This document shows, piece by piece, positions 1 through 7,459 of a DNA stretch of 9,156 nt. Every line of letters starts with the position of its first letter. The stretch's first letter is position 1. Source of the DNA: Saprospiraceae bacterium UBA7328 (GTDB taxonomy: Bacteria; Bacteroidota; Bacteroidia; Chitinophagales; Saprospiraceae); NCBI GenBank assembly GCA_002471345.1, contig DKPS01000196.1, forward strand, positions 1 to 9,156, given 5' to 3'. The position numbers and the translations under genes are program-made. The notes beneath the pieces were generated by a model, which was given only the letters and a program-made list of their open reading frames with translations, had not been told where the DNA came from and ran no database searches.

Positions 1-3000
1 TATGATGGTCAGAAGTCTACGAACATAGTTCCAGAACATGCTGATCCTGATGTTCTTGTAGAGAATTTTGAAACAGATGGATTGGGAACTAGATATTTTC
101 TCGATAGAGAAACATTTACCACTTTGGGTGACACATCAGTTTCGTCTTCAAGTCAAGGGAAACACTTTTTAATCCGAACTGATGGAAGTAACATTCGCAG
201 TACATCTATATCCTTTGGCAATGTACAAGGAGAATATTGGTTTGGGGCATCAGACTTGAATAAGAATCTATCTACGATATCTGCTTCTGCCACAATGACT
301 TTTCCAACTAATAGTATAAAAGGCCTTTGTGATTTAACTTTTTCAGTATTTCTAGCCGAGGCTGATGTCAGTGGAGGATCTACTAATCATTGGAACAAAG
401 AGGATTTTGTACATTTTGATTATTCCATAGATGATGGTTCTTTTATTGATCTGCTGCATATAGAAAGTGATGGAGGAAATTCAGGATCAGCACCATTTGT
501 TGACACAAATTTTGATGGTGATGGAGAAGGTGCAGAAGTTACAGGAGATTTTCAAAGATTTTCTGTACCAATTGATACAGCTGGTGATAGTATTACCATA
601 AGGATAAGCATGTTTTTGGATGCTACGGATGAAGATATTGCATATGATAGTATAAGCATACTTGGAGTTCCAGCTACTTATAATTTCTATGATGGAGATC
701 CAAGTGCTGGAGGTTCAATATTGGCAGCAAATCAATCCAGTTACGATCCAATGGTAACTAAAGCAAACAGTCCACAGACGATTTGGGTAGAGTCGCTTTG
801 TGGAGGTGGTTGTAAAGGCAATAGTGCTCCAATAACTGTTGGAGTTCATCCAGATGCAGGTAAGAGTATAATTTGTAACGATCAGGTCAATGTAGCATTG
901 GGGGAAGAGTGTAATATAGAAGATATAGATATAACTGCTTTTTATGCAGGAGCCATAGAACCTATATATTTTGATTTGGAACTACAAACTGAAGAATCTG
1001 AGGTGGTGGAGATGGATTCTCTTCATCAATATGTGGGGGATAGATTGATATTTGAGGTTATAGATACTTGTACTTTAGGAAGATGTTGGGGGTATCTAAC
1101 TGTCGAAGATAAGCTACCTCCACAAGCTAAAAGTTGTCCATGTGATGCCTCTATAAGTAGTAATCTAATAGTCGGAAGTGCCCCTGATTCATGTAAGTTT
1201 GTCTGCCTCGATTCTGTATTTTTCCACGAGCCTTTATTTACAGATAATTGCTGGCCTGGAATGACGGCAGATGCTTTTGATATTTATCTCAAAATAGATA
1301 GTTTGGAGATTGGGTGTGATTCAATTCAATACATGAGATCTTGGCTTCTCGATGATACCATAGATGACCAAATTGAAACTCATGAGATTTGTAAACAAGT
1401 ATATTATAAGCTACCTCTTCCATTGGATTCCATTCTCTGGCCATCTCCTAAACTGGTCCTAGCTTGTGATTCTGTAGCATTGCAAGCACCCGTTGATCAG
1501 ATTGTTGCTTCTTACGGAAAACATTTTGCAGGCCCATATTATATCAATAATGTAAATGATACGATCCTACTGACTAATGATACGATTGATTGTCATTTGC
1601 CTATTTCTTATAAGGATACTTTTATTCAGACTTGTGCAAATGAATCTAGAATAACTAGAACCTGGAGCGTTTTGGATTGGTGCACACAGTCTTATTTTGA
1701 TAGCACAAGACTTATTGACGTTAGTGACAAAAGAGGTCCTGACTTTGGAGTGGTTTCAGTAAATGCAGAAGCCATAAATGACAATCAAATTGTAATAGAT
1801 AGTGACACATTAGATGCAAGTGATCTTGATGTGTCTATTGATCTAGACAAGATATTTAGACTGTTGGAAATTAGATCTCCATATGATTGTAGTGTTGATT
1901 TTGAAATTCCCATATTTGACGAGATGGGTGATAATTGTTCTCCAATTGAGTCCATACGCCTAGAATACGCGATAGATAATCAAGAAGCCTATTTTGATTC
2001 TGTATATCCACGTATTGTCAGAAATGTTGGTCCAGGGAGTTCTAAGATATCAATAACCGCATATGATGAATGTGGCAACTCGAATGTTCATTCTTTATTT
2101 TTAGTAGTCTTAGACAAATCAGAACCCATTGCTCTTTGTCAAGATACCATAAGGACAACTTTGATTGAAGCGAATGCTCTTTTGGATGGAGGAATTAGTC
2201 AAGTTCCTGTGAGTGCTTTTGATCACTCTTCTTATGATGAATGTGGAGACATTATTCTGACATTAGCAAGAAGACAAGACAGTAAATTTACTTGTGGAGG
2301 GAACGCCCTAAAGTTCATAGGGACAGATTATATAGAGTTCTGTTGTGATGATATTGGTGAGTACATTCCAGTTGAGTTGACTTTTTTTGATGATGGTGGA
2401 AATCAAGGAAAATGCATTTCTATTATACAAGTAGAGAATAAAAATGAACCATCTTTAGATTGTGAGGACGTCGTGATCAGTTGTGATGACCCTATACTTC
2501 CTGAGCATTTGGGTTATCCATATTCTTCTTTAATATGTTCAGATTTTGAACTTACTTATACAGATGAATATCATGTGGATGACCTTTGTTATATTGGCTT
2601 TATCACTAGAGAATGGTCGGTTGTGGGATCCTCTACCAAATGCAACCAGATAATAACAATTAGAAATGATGTTGCTACCAATCAATCGCAATTCGATCCA
2701 GAATCCATAAAATGGCCATTACACTTTAACGGTGAGTCTTTAAGAGAAATAGGAATTGATAAAGAGCACATACTTATCAAAGCTGAAAATGCTCATGGTT
2801 TATGCTCGAAATTTAGTTTCGAAGAGTATGAGAAATATCAGCATTCAATAGACGTCGAAAAGGCAATTTTTCAAAATTCCAAAATGTTGCCCTTTGGCGA
2901 ATGTGAACTAGTGTCTTTCAATGAGCCTTCATGGATTGATCCTGGCTGTGGTTTGATTGGAAAGACCTTTGAAGATCAAAGTTTTATATTTAATAGTCAT

Positions 3001-5070
3001 TCTTGTAGGACAATTTTGAGAAATTGGGTAGTTATTGATTGGTGCTCTTATGATTCTAAAAAAGGAGACAGTAACCAAGAAAAGGAAATATATGTAAAAG
3101 ACATTTGCAATGATGAAGCTTGGTTTTCTACTAAGCTTTCTGGAAGTGAAGCAGATGGGTATTACACTTTTATACAAGAGATCAGAATAATCGACCAGTC
3201 CCCACCACAAATAAGTGTAGAAAAACAAATAATTGTAGATGTAGTAGGCTCTGATTATTCTGAATCAAGTAGTTGTGATGGACTATTAGAGGTGGTAGCT
3301 TCAGCTCAGGATTATTGTGGAGAATTAGTTAACGATTTGGCTTCTATTAGTTGGGAACTTAAAGTGATAAAAATTAATGTAGTAGATGATCAATATGAAA
3401 TAATTAGAGATAAATATGGTCTCGAATGGATGCCTATAGTTTCTGATGATCAAGGTGTGGTGAGTTACTTGTTAAAAGGAAAGGTCGGTGAAACCTATCA
3501 CCTGAAATGGAGAGTTGTAGATGGCTGCAATAATAAATCAGAGGAACTCACCAAAGTGATTTTCAGTTCGACCAAAGCTCCAATTATCCAATGTCATTCC
3601 GCAATTAGCACTCATAATTTTTCGTCTCATGGAGAAGTAAGGATTTGGGCTTCTGATCTAGCAAAAGCATTTGCTTGTTCGGGAAGTGAAGTAGATGTTT
3701 GGTTTAAAGATGAAGATGGTTTCTATGACCCATATCTGACAATTACTTGCTCAGATGTAGTATCAGCCGAAGGAGGAGATTTTACTACCATGGTGTATGC
3801 CGTTGATTCATTATCAAATGAATCATTTTGTGAGGTGAGTATACGAATAAGCGGTGATCATGAAATGTGCGATGAAGAAGAAAAAGAAACTATGCTTATT
3901 AGTGGTGCCATCATTACTGAAAAAGGCGATGAAGTGGAACTAGTCCAAGTGAACCTCTCTGGAAAGTCAATGATGACAGAAAGAAATGGGTTGTTTTCAT
4001 TTGAAGAAAATGTAATTGGAAAGAACTATATGTTATCAGCATTTAAAAATGATGATGTTCTTAATGGAGTGAGTGCTTTAGACCTATTGCATATTCAGAA
4101 TCACATTTTAGGAATAAAGGATTTAGAATCTCCTTATCAGCTTGTTGCGGCTGATATAAATAAGGATGATAGAATTAACATTCTTGATTTATTGGCTTTG
4201 AGAAGAGTGATTCTAGGGATAGAGGATTCATTTCAAAATAATACGTCATGGAGATTCACAGATGAGTTAGACTTTGAGCATCATTCTGTTCCAGTTATAA
4301 TGAATGAGACTGTTCATATTGAAGGAAGTAGCACACCCATTCTGCAGGACTTAATAGGGATAAAAATTGGAGATGTAAGTGGAGACGTATTATCGCATTC
4401 AGGAATGACTGGATCTAGAAGTGAGACTAAATCATTATTGACAATTGAGGATCAAAGATTACTTAAAAATGAAATTGTAGATGTACCGATTGTTCTATCA
4501 TCTATCAATGAACTCAGTGCATTTCAGTTAACTATGGATGTAGTAGAGTTGGAATTTGTAGGGATCTTTAGTTCTGATATAGAGATCTCTGAATCGAATA
4601 TTGGTATTCATAAAAACGCGCTCACATTAGCTTGGACAGGGAGTTCGGATCATTTTACTAATTCAGAATCATTTACATTAAGATTAAGAGCTAATCAAAA
4701 AACCACACTACAACAAGGGCTGTCTCTTTCTTCCGATATTACACCGACAGTTGCATTTCAGAAAGACGGTAAAAAGGTTGAAATGATATTATCCTTTGAT
4801 AATGAACCAGTTCTAGATTTTCTTGAAGCTCACCCAAATCCATTTTACTTCAATACGACGATTTCATTTGCTTCTAGAGAAAATGGTATTTTGAAAAAGT
4901 TAATTTATTCTTCAGAAGGCAAAGTTGTATATGAAGAGAGTGTCTATTTGAATGAAGGAAAACACTTGTGGGAAATAAAAGAAATGGACCTTCCAAATGC
5001 TGGTATTTATTATTACCAAATAGAGAGTGATCAAGAATTGATTTCAGGTAAAGTTATCCACATCAAATAA
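1..5070 (+). CDS. Giant secreted multi-domain T9SS cargo protein (5' end outside window)
   Basis: The frame is open from base 1, so this is the C-terminal 1,689 residues of a longer protein; the TTG at 82 is not a real start. Modules in visible numbering: jelly-roll-like domain about 20-225, beginning with an ENFETDG motif; short Ig-like segment about 226-283; long cysteine-rich, HYR-like stretch about 288-1290, with typical pieces CWGYLTVEDKLPP (362-374), RTWSVLDWC (ending 561), CGLIGKTFEDQSF (983-995) and NWVVIDWC (ending 1015); carboxypeptidase-regulatory-like module about 1298-1345; dockerin-like pair 1350-1407, whose second loop has D1385, N1387, D1389 and D1396 at calcium positions; cohesin-like beta domain about 1478-1600; type A T9SS sorting domain from HPNP at 1611 to the end. 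Such proteins are exported by T9SS and anchored or released at the surface. A role in adhesion or matrix is inference. The N-terminal signal peptide cannot be seen. Confidence 0.93.
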   Translation, partial: YDGQKSTNIVPEHADPDVLVENFETDGLGTRYFLDRETFTTLGDTSVSSSSQGKHFLIRTDGSNIRSTSISFGNVQGEYWFGASDLNKNLSTISASATMTFPTNSIKGLCDLTFSVFLAEADVSGGSTNHWNKEDFVHFDYSIDDGSFIDLLHIESDGGNSGSAPFVDTNFDGDGEGAEVTGDFQRFSVPIDTAGDSITIRISMFLDATDEDIAYDSISILGVPATYNFYDGDPSAGGSILAANQSSYDPMVTKANSPQTIWVESLCGGGCKGNSAPITVGVHPDAGKSIICNDQVNVALGEECNIEDIDITAFYAGAIEPIYFDLELQTEESEVVEMDSLHQYVGDRLIFEVIDTCTLGRCWGYLTVEDKLPPQAKSCPCDASISSNLIVGSAPDSCKFVCLDSVFFHEPLFTDNCWPGMTADAFDIYLKIDSLEIGCDSIQYMRSWLLDDTIDDQIETHEICKQVYYKLPLPLDSILWPSPKLVLACDSVALQAPVDQIVASYGKHFAGPYYINNVNDTILLTNDTIDCHLPISYKDTFIQTCANESRITRTWSVLDWCTQSYFDSTRLIDVSDKRGPDFGVVSVNAEAINDNQIVIDSDTLDASDLDVSIDLDKIFRLLEIRSPYDCSVDFEIPIFDEMGDNCSPIESIRLEYAIDNQEAYFDSVYPRIVRNVGPGSSKISITAYDECGNSNVHSLFLVVLDKSEPIALCQDTIRTTLIEANALLDGGISQVPVSAFDHSSYDECGDIILTLARRQDSKFTCGGNALKFIGTDYIEFCCDDIGEYIPVELTFFDDGGNQGKCISIIQVENKNEPSLDCEDVVISCDDPILPEHLGYPYSSLICSDFELTYTDEYHVDDLCYIGFITREWSVVGSSTKCNQIITIRNDVATNQSQFDPESIKWPLHFNGESLREIGIDKEHILIKAENAHGLCSKFSFEEYEKYQHSIDVEKAIFQNSKMLPFGECELVSFNEPSWIDPGCGLIGKTFEDQSFIFNSHSCRTILRNWVVIDWCSYDSKKGDSNQEKEIYVKDICNDEAWFSTKLSGSEADGYYTFIQEIRIIDQSPPQISVEKQIIVDVVGSDYSESSSCDGLLEVVASAQDYCGELVNDLASISWELKVIKINVVDDQYEIIRDKYGLEWMPIVSDDQGVVSYLLKGKVGETYHLKWRVVDGCNNKSEELTKVIFSSTKAPIIQCHSAISTHNFSSHGEVRIWASDLAKAFACSGSEVDVWFKDEDGFYDPYLTITCSDVVSAEGGDFTTMVYAVDSLSNESFCEVSIRISGDHEMCDEEEKETMLISGAIITEKGDEVELVQVNLSGKSMMTERNGLFSFEENVIGKNYMLSAFKNDDVLNGVSALDLLHIQNHILGIKDLESPYQLVAADINKDDRINILDLLALRRVILGIEDSFQNNTSWRFTDELDFEHHSVPVIMNETVHIEGSSTPILQDLIGIKIGDVSGDVLSHSGMTGSRSETKSLLTIEDQRLLKNEIVDVPIVLSSINELSAFQLTMDVVELEFVGIFSSDIEISESNIGIHKNALTLAWTGSSDHFTNSESFTLRLRANQKTTLQQGLSLSSDITPTVAFQKDGKKVEMILSFDNEPVLDFLEAHPNPFYFNTTISFASRENGILKKLIYSSEGKVVYEESVYLNEGKHLWEIKEMDLPNAGIYYYQIESDQELISGKVIHIK

Positions 5071-5083
5071 AATCATCAAATGG

Positions 5084-5956
5084 TTATACATTCATTCCAA
5101 TAAGCACGATTGCAACTAAAGAGAGGATAAGACCAACACTTTTAAGTCTATTTACTTTTTCTTGATAGAATACGACCCCAACAATGGTGGTCAAGAGCAA
5201 AACACTCACATTGTTGATTGGGAACAGAACTGTTCCTTCCCAACCTTTTTCTAATAAGTAAAGAAGTAGATAAATAGTGAGAAAATTTGGAAGACCCAAA
5301 GCGATTCCACCTAACAAATCCCTCCATTTTGGATAGATTCTTTTTGCTACTGCTCGGTAGCTACTAAATAAAAAACCTAGAATCGCAGCAAATGCGAATG
5401 AAGTCGACACAAAGATAATAGAGTCATTTGTGACATATTCTTCCACTTGGACATAGTAAAGAATGATTTCTATTATACCACTCAATAACCAAACAAGAAT
5501 TGGTAGAATTAGAATTTCTTTTGAAAGACTAATTTTTTGTTCATCATCACTCGGTAGATTGACTAAGATTATCGCTGCTATGGCAGATATAATACCTAAT
5601 ATTTTTAGTATTGGTAGAGACTCATTATAGATTGCAACAGCAAATATTACGGGTAGAATTAAACTCATTTTAGCCACGATGGCCGTTAGTGCAACACCAG
5701 CTTTTTGATATGAATAAGCCATTAAATTAAAACCAATGATGAAGCATAACGAGAGGGCAATACTAAATCCAATCCATTTTATACTGAAAAGATTTGATGG
5801 TATAACAAAGTGACCGAGAGCAACCGATGCAACAACTACGCATACAATATAATTTACGATGATAGCATTTAGGTTGTCAACTTTGTATTGGCTGAATACT
5901 TTGAAAATTATTGCCAATACGACGTTGCAAGCTACAAGTAAAACTAATAATGTCAT
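5084..5956 (-). CDS. EamA/DMT-family inner-membrane transporter, 10 helices
   Basis: This 290-residue protein is almost entirely hydrophobic, with ten likely membrane helices near residues 2-20, 30-50, 60-82, 88-110, 115-134, 147-170, 179-200, 213-235, 243-265 and 271-289. The two-times-five layout, and the way each half ends in a helix pair following an acidic turn (YNES at 110-113, YQEK at 264-267), fit the drug/metabolite transporter superfamily with two EamA repeats. These exporters or permeases move small metabolites such as amino acids or sugars; the substrate cannot be read from the sequence. Length is normal for the family and the gene looks intact. It converges on the giant surface-protein gene with only 13 bases between stop codons, and I see no obvious hairpin terminator there. 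An ATG at 5960 is out of frame, so 5956 is the start. Confidence 0.88.
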   Translation of the reverse strand: MTLLVLLVACNVVLAIIFKVFSQYKVDNLNAIIVNYIVCVVVASVALGHFVIPSNLFSIKWIGFSIALSLCFIIGFNLMAYSYQKAGVALTAIVAKMSLILPVIFAVAIYNESLPILKILGIISAIAAIILVNLPSDDEQKISLSKEILILPILVWLLSGIIEIILYYVQVEEYVTNDSIIFVSTSFAFAAILGFLFSSYRAVAKRIYPKWRDLLGGIALGLPNFLTIYLLLYLLEKGWEGTVLFPINNVSVLLLTTIVGVVFYQEKVNRLKSVGLILSLVAIVLIGMNV

Positions 5957-5975
5957 TCATGTATGAATTAGGCCT

Positions 5976-6006
5976 CTAATATAGAATGCTCACTTAAGAT
6001 GAAAAA
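5976..6006 (-). promoter_or_regulatory. Possible Bacteroidota-type promoter for the EamA gene
   Basis: On the minus strand TATATTAG (5976-5983) matches the Bacteroidota -7 element TAnnTTTG except for one base. TTTT (6003-6006) stands 19 bases upstream where TTTG is expected. Transcription would begin close to 5970, giving a short leader before the start at 5956. The inverted repeat ATTAG/CTAAT (5967-5980) overlaps this point. The match is partial and the background is AT-rich, so confidence is low. Confidence 0.25.
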
Positions 6007-6307
6007 ATCCGTAAGTATGATTAGAGAGTCAGCGATTGCAATTTTGATTCCAGATGGATCAACTCATGGAACTATTTAAGATGTCACTCAGCCACCAGAA
6101 ATTAGTCTTATCAATTCAACAGTTCATTTTAAGAATAAATTGAAAAGGTTGTTATGGTTAAAAAGTGGATGGGAGAGGATTTAATCTAAAGAGAATACCT
6201 ATGATCGTGAGGTATTTGAAGATGATAGTCCCAGCATTCTGAATGGATTTTTTGATTTTAAATTGACCCATTACTTTATCAATCTTTATTCTTTAATGAG
6301 GTACTGA
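5999..6307 (+). pseudogene. Possible decayed gene, one frame with two internal stops
   Basis: From an ATG at 5999 a single frame runs to a TGA at 6305-6307 through only two internal TAA codons (6077-6079 and 6182-6184), leaving segments of 26, 34 and 40 residues. The first segment contains AIAILIPDGSTHGTI, which resembles a beta strand and glycine turn of the kind found at the N-terminus of GlxA-like AraC-family regulators. That resemblance is short and from memory. The later segments contain ordinary-looking stretches such as FEDDSPSILNGFFDFKL. It lies divergent to the transporter, where a regulator would be expected. In AT-rich DNA a frame this open can also occur by chance, so this is only a candidate. 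Confidence 0.3.
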
Positions 6308-6318
6308 TATTTTATCAG
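6304..6318. repeat. 15-base palindrome CTGATA-TTT-TATCAG
   Basis: A perfect 6-bp inverted repeat with a 3-base centre, 62 bases upstream of the start at 6380. There is no T-run after it on the plus strand, so it is not a typical terminator. It could be an operator for the downstream small membrane protein gene, or chance. Confidence 0.35.
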
Positions 6319-6379
6319 GTCTTAATTCAAAAAAGATTTATAAATTGAATTTGTTATTTTAAAAAAACATTAGCTTCAA

Positions 6380-6814
6380 ATGAATAGCACACTAAAGAAT
6401 GTTCTTGCCGTCATAATAGGTATTGTGGTAGGTTCTGGTATAAATATGGGCATCGTTACTATTGGTCCATCAATTATTCCCAATCCAGAAGGCTTTGATA
6501 ATACTACCATGGAGGCTTTGCAAGAGACTTTTCATCTTATGAAACCTGTTCATTATATCGTGCCTTGGTTAGCTCATGCCTTAGGTACTTTAGCTGCGGC
6601 ATTAGTAACGGTCAAAGTGGCTTTTTCTAATCACTTTAAATTGGCAATGATTGTTGGGGGCTTTTTCTTTTTGGGGGGCGTGTATATGATTTACAGTATT
6701 CCTTCTACTCCAATTTGGTTTTCTATTATTGATTTGGTAAGCGCATATATACCAATGGGAAAATTCCAAATTATTGAAGTGGCTCGGTATATCTTTATTA
6801 GCCATAATATTTGA
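6380..6814 (+). CDS. Small integral membrane protein, C-terminus apparently frameshifted
   Basis: The 144-residue product has four likely membrane helices at about 7-30, 59-80, 87-107 and 111-127, with a glycine-rich first helix and a PNPEG segment followed by a short soluble loop. From memory this matches a family of uncharacterised membrane proteins common in Bacteroidota; members usually end a few residues after the last helix, near a motif like AYIPM-x-WLG. Here the frame reads SAYIPMGKFQ (121-130) and then an odd tail, IIEVARYIFISHNI. The bases just downstream instead encode a plausible hydrophobic-then-basic tail, beginning KWLG, in another frame (to 6863). The C-terminus therefore looks frameshifted or recombined. 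No molecular function can be assigned. A strong ribosome binding site is not visible, which is normal for this phylum. Confidence 0.8.
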   Translation: MNSTLKNVLAVIIGIVVGSGINMGIVTIGPSIIPNPEGFDNTTMEALQETFHLMKPVHYIVPWLAHALGTLAAALVTVKVAFSNHFKLAMIVGGFFFLGGVYMIYSIPSTPIWFSIIDLVSAYIPMGKFQIIEVARYIFISHNI

Positions 6815-6863
6815 GGAAGTCCAATTAAGAAAAAAAACAAAAAAAGAATTGCAAGAAAATTGA
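6759..6863 (+). pseudogene. Out-of-frame C-terminal tail (frameshift or gene remnant)
   Basis: In the frame +1 to the gene at 6380, bases 6759-6863 encode a coherent membrane-protein end: SKLLKWLGISLLAIIF, then a charged tail with LRKKTKKELQEN and a TGA stop at 6861-6863. The frame is closed upstream by a TAA at 6738-6740, so it cannot be a separate normal gene. Two readings are possible. It may be the true C-terminus of the 6380 gene, lost through an indel near 6741-6780. Or it may be the 3' remnant of a copy of the neighbouring 74-residue gene, whose end (RKKMRKLEKD then TGA) and following bases are similar. Confidence 0.45.
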
Positions 6864-6870
6864 TTCAAAC
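6859..6870 (+). repeat. Direct repeat copy A, ATTGATTCAAAC
   Basis: The 12-base exact repeat recurs at 7157-7168. Each copy contains a TGA stop of a plus-strand frame and, read on the other strand, a GTTTGA gene end. Similarity continues past the repeat (CnTTCT, then CAG and TCTTAA with small gaps), and A-rich RKK-coding sequence precedes both copies. The shared stretch is therefore longer than 12 bases. Confidence 0.6.
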
Positions 6871-6901
6871 CCCGTTCTAAGCAGTCTTAACGCTACAGGT
6901 T

Positions 6902-6932
6902 TTTGGATCATTAGTCAGAATGTTTAATTTAG
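6902..6932 (+). promoter_or_regulatory. Bacteroidota-type promoter for the 74-residue membrane protein
   Basis: TTTG (6902-6905), exactly 19 bases, then TAATTTAG (6925-6932) fits the Bacteroidota pattern TTTG-N19-TAnnTTTG with one mismatch. The element ends four bases before the ATG at 6937, so transcription would begin at or about the start codon, giving a leaderless or nearly leaderless message. Confidence 0.5.
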
Positions 6933-6936
6933 CCTT

Positions 6937-7161
6937 ATGGCAAAATTGAAGAAGGCATTTACTTGGTTATTCGGTAATTTTTCCAGCACCCTAATGTTTT
7001 GTTGGCTGCCACCATTAGTGATGCAAGATTTCTTGAATACAGATGACCCAGATGGTTGGAATTATGGTATTGCGATATTAATGTTTGTTTCTCTTGCTCT
7101 GCTGTTAGGCACTGACATAATTACTTACAGAAAAAAAATGCGAAAATTGGAGAAGGATTGA
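6937..7161 (+). CDS. 74-residue membrane protein with two helices, unknown function
   Basis: I do not recognise this protein's function. It has a basic N-terminus (MAKLKK), two likely membrane helices at about 10-30 and 43-63, a short acidic loop with NTDDPDG between them, and a strongly basic cytoplasmic-looking tail (YRKKMRKLEKD). By the positive-inside rule both ends probably face the cytoplasm. The only other in-frame methionine early on is residue 20, inside the first helix, so the start at 6937 is preferred even though the likely promoter leaves almost no leader. It converges on the amber-interrupted gene at 7163-7459, with one base between the two stop codons. Its 3' end resembles the out-of-frame tail at 6759-6863. 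Confidence 0.65.
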   Translation: MAKLKKAFTWLFGNFSSTLMFCWLPPLVMQDFLNTDDPDGWNYGIAILMFVSLALLLGTDIITYRKKMRKLEKD

Positions 7162-7168
7162 TTCAAAC
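7157..7168 (+). repeat. Direct repeat copy B, ATTGATTCAAAC
   Basis: Second copy of the 12-base repeat, 298 bases from the first. It holds the TGA stops of both convergent genes here: the plus-strand stop at 7159-7161 and the minus-strand stop at 7163-7165. Its intact context suggests that this copy is the original and 6859-6870 the remnant. Confidence 0.6.
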
Positions 7169-7459
7169 ATCATTCTCAAACAGCTTCTTAAGAGTATCCA
7201 CTAGATTATAGTAATTCGCTTTTGAGTCATATTTTATGTTCTCCTGAATGTATGTCGCAATATCTCGCATCATTGTCCTGTGTACCTTGAATGATTTATC
7301 AAAGTTATGTTTGAACTCCTAAATCACATTCTCATCAAAGAATTGACGATAGTGGTTGAAAAGTTTTAAGTCTCCCAAAAGATCATTGGATATTGATTTT
7401 CCGTAGTTACGACCAATTTCTCTAACTATAGAATTGGTAAAAGTTGAGGCTAGTCCCAT
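7163..7459 (-). pseudogene. Conserved hypothetical gene interrupted by one in-frame amber codon
   Basis: Read on the minus strand from ATG 7459-7457, the frame is 99 codons long including the final TGA (7163-7165), with one TAG at codon 47 (7319-7321). The first half begins MGLASTFTNSIVREIGRNYG and continues KSISNDLLGD; from memory this closely resembles the N-terminus of a family of uncharacterised Bacteroidota proteins. The second half remains coding-like to the end (FKHNFDKSFKVHRTMMRDIA, then NLVDTLKKLFENDV), suggesting helices. Because the frame stays intact on both sides of the amber, the loss is recent, a sequencing error, or a case of readthrough; a restart at the MM pair (codons 63-64) is also possible. 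Function is unknown and no membrane segment is seen. Confidence 0.6.

Larger units (their letters stand above)
5957..6379. other. 423-base stretch without an intact gene
   Basis: No uninterrupted reading frame of gene length is seen on either strand. The stretch carries the possible promoter of the minus-strand transporter, a stop-broken plus-strand frame (5999-6307) that may be gene remains, and a 15-base palindrome at 6304-6318. The last 60 bases before the gene at 6380 are A/T-rich with a run of seven A. I see no clear ribosome binding site, tRNA or repeat array. Confidence 0.6.

Noticed and set aside
82..84. TTG as the start codon of the giant protein
   Set aside because: The same frame is open back to base 1 with coding-like sequence (ENFETDG motif just before and across it), and no signal peptide follows, so the true start is outside the window.
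2929..3228. 99-codon minus-strand frame inside the giant gene
   Set aside because: It lies wholly within a domain-bearing gene, with no recognisable product and no promoter; it is a shadow frame.
5071..5083. Bidirectional terminator between the convergent giant gene and transporter
   Set aside because: The 13-base gap and its flanks show no stem followed by a T-run on either strand.
5221..5236. Palindrome GGAACAG-AA-CTGTTCC
   Set aside because: It falls inside the transporter coding sequence (residues around GTVLFPIN) and is explained by coding; probably chance.
6755..6763. G-GGA-AAA slippery heptamer as a programmed frameshift site at the end of the four-helix gene
   Set aside because: A -1 slip would meet a TGA within five codons, whereas the coding-like tail lies in the +1 frame, so this motif cannot produce it.
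6602..6868. 88-codon minus-strand frame over the four-helix membrane protein gene
   Set aside because: It is antisense to a family-like protein, with low-quality composition and no family resemblance.
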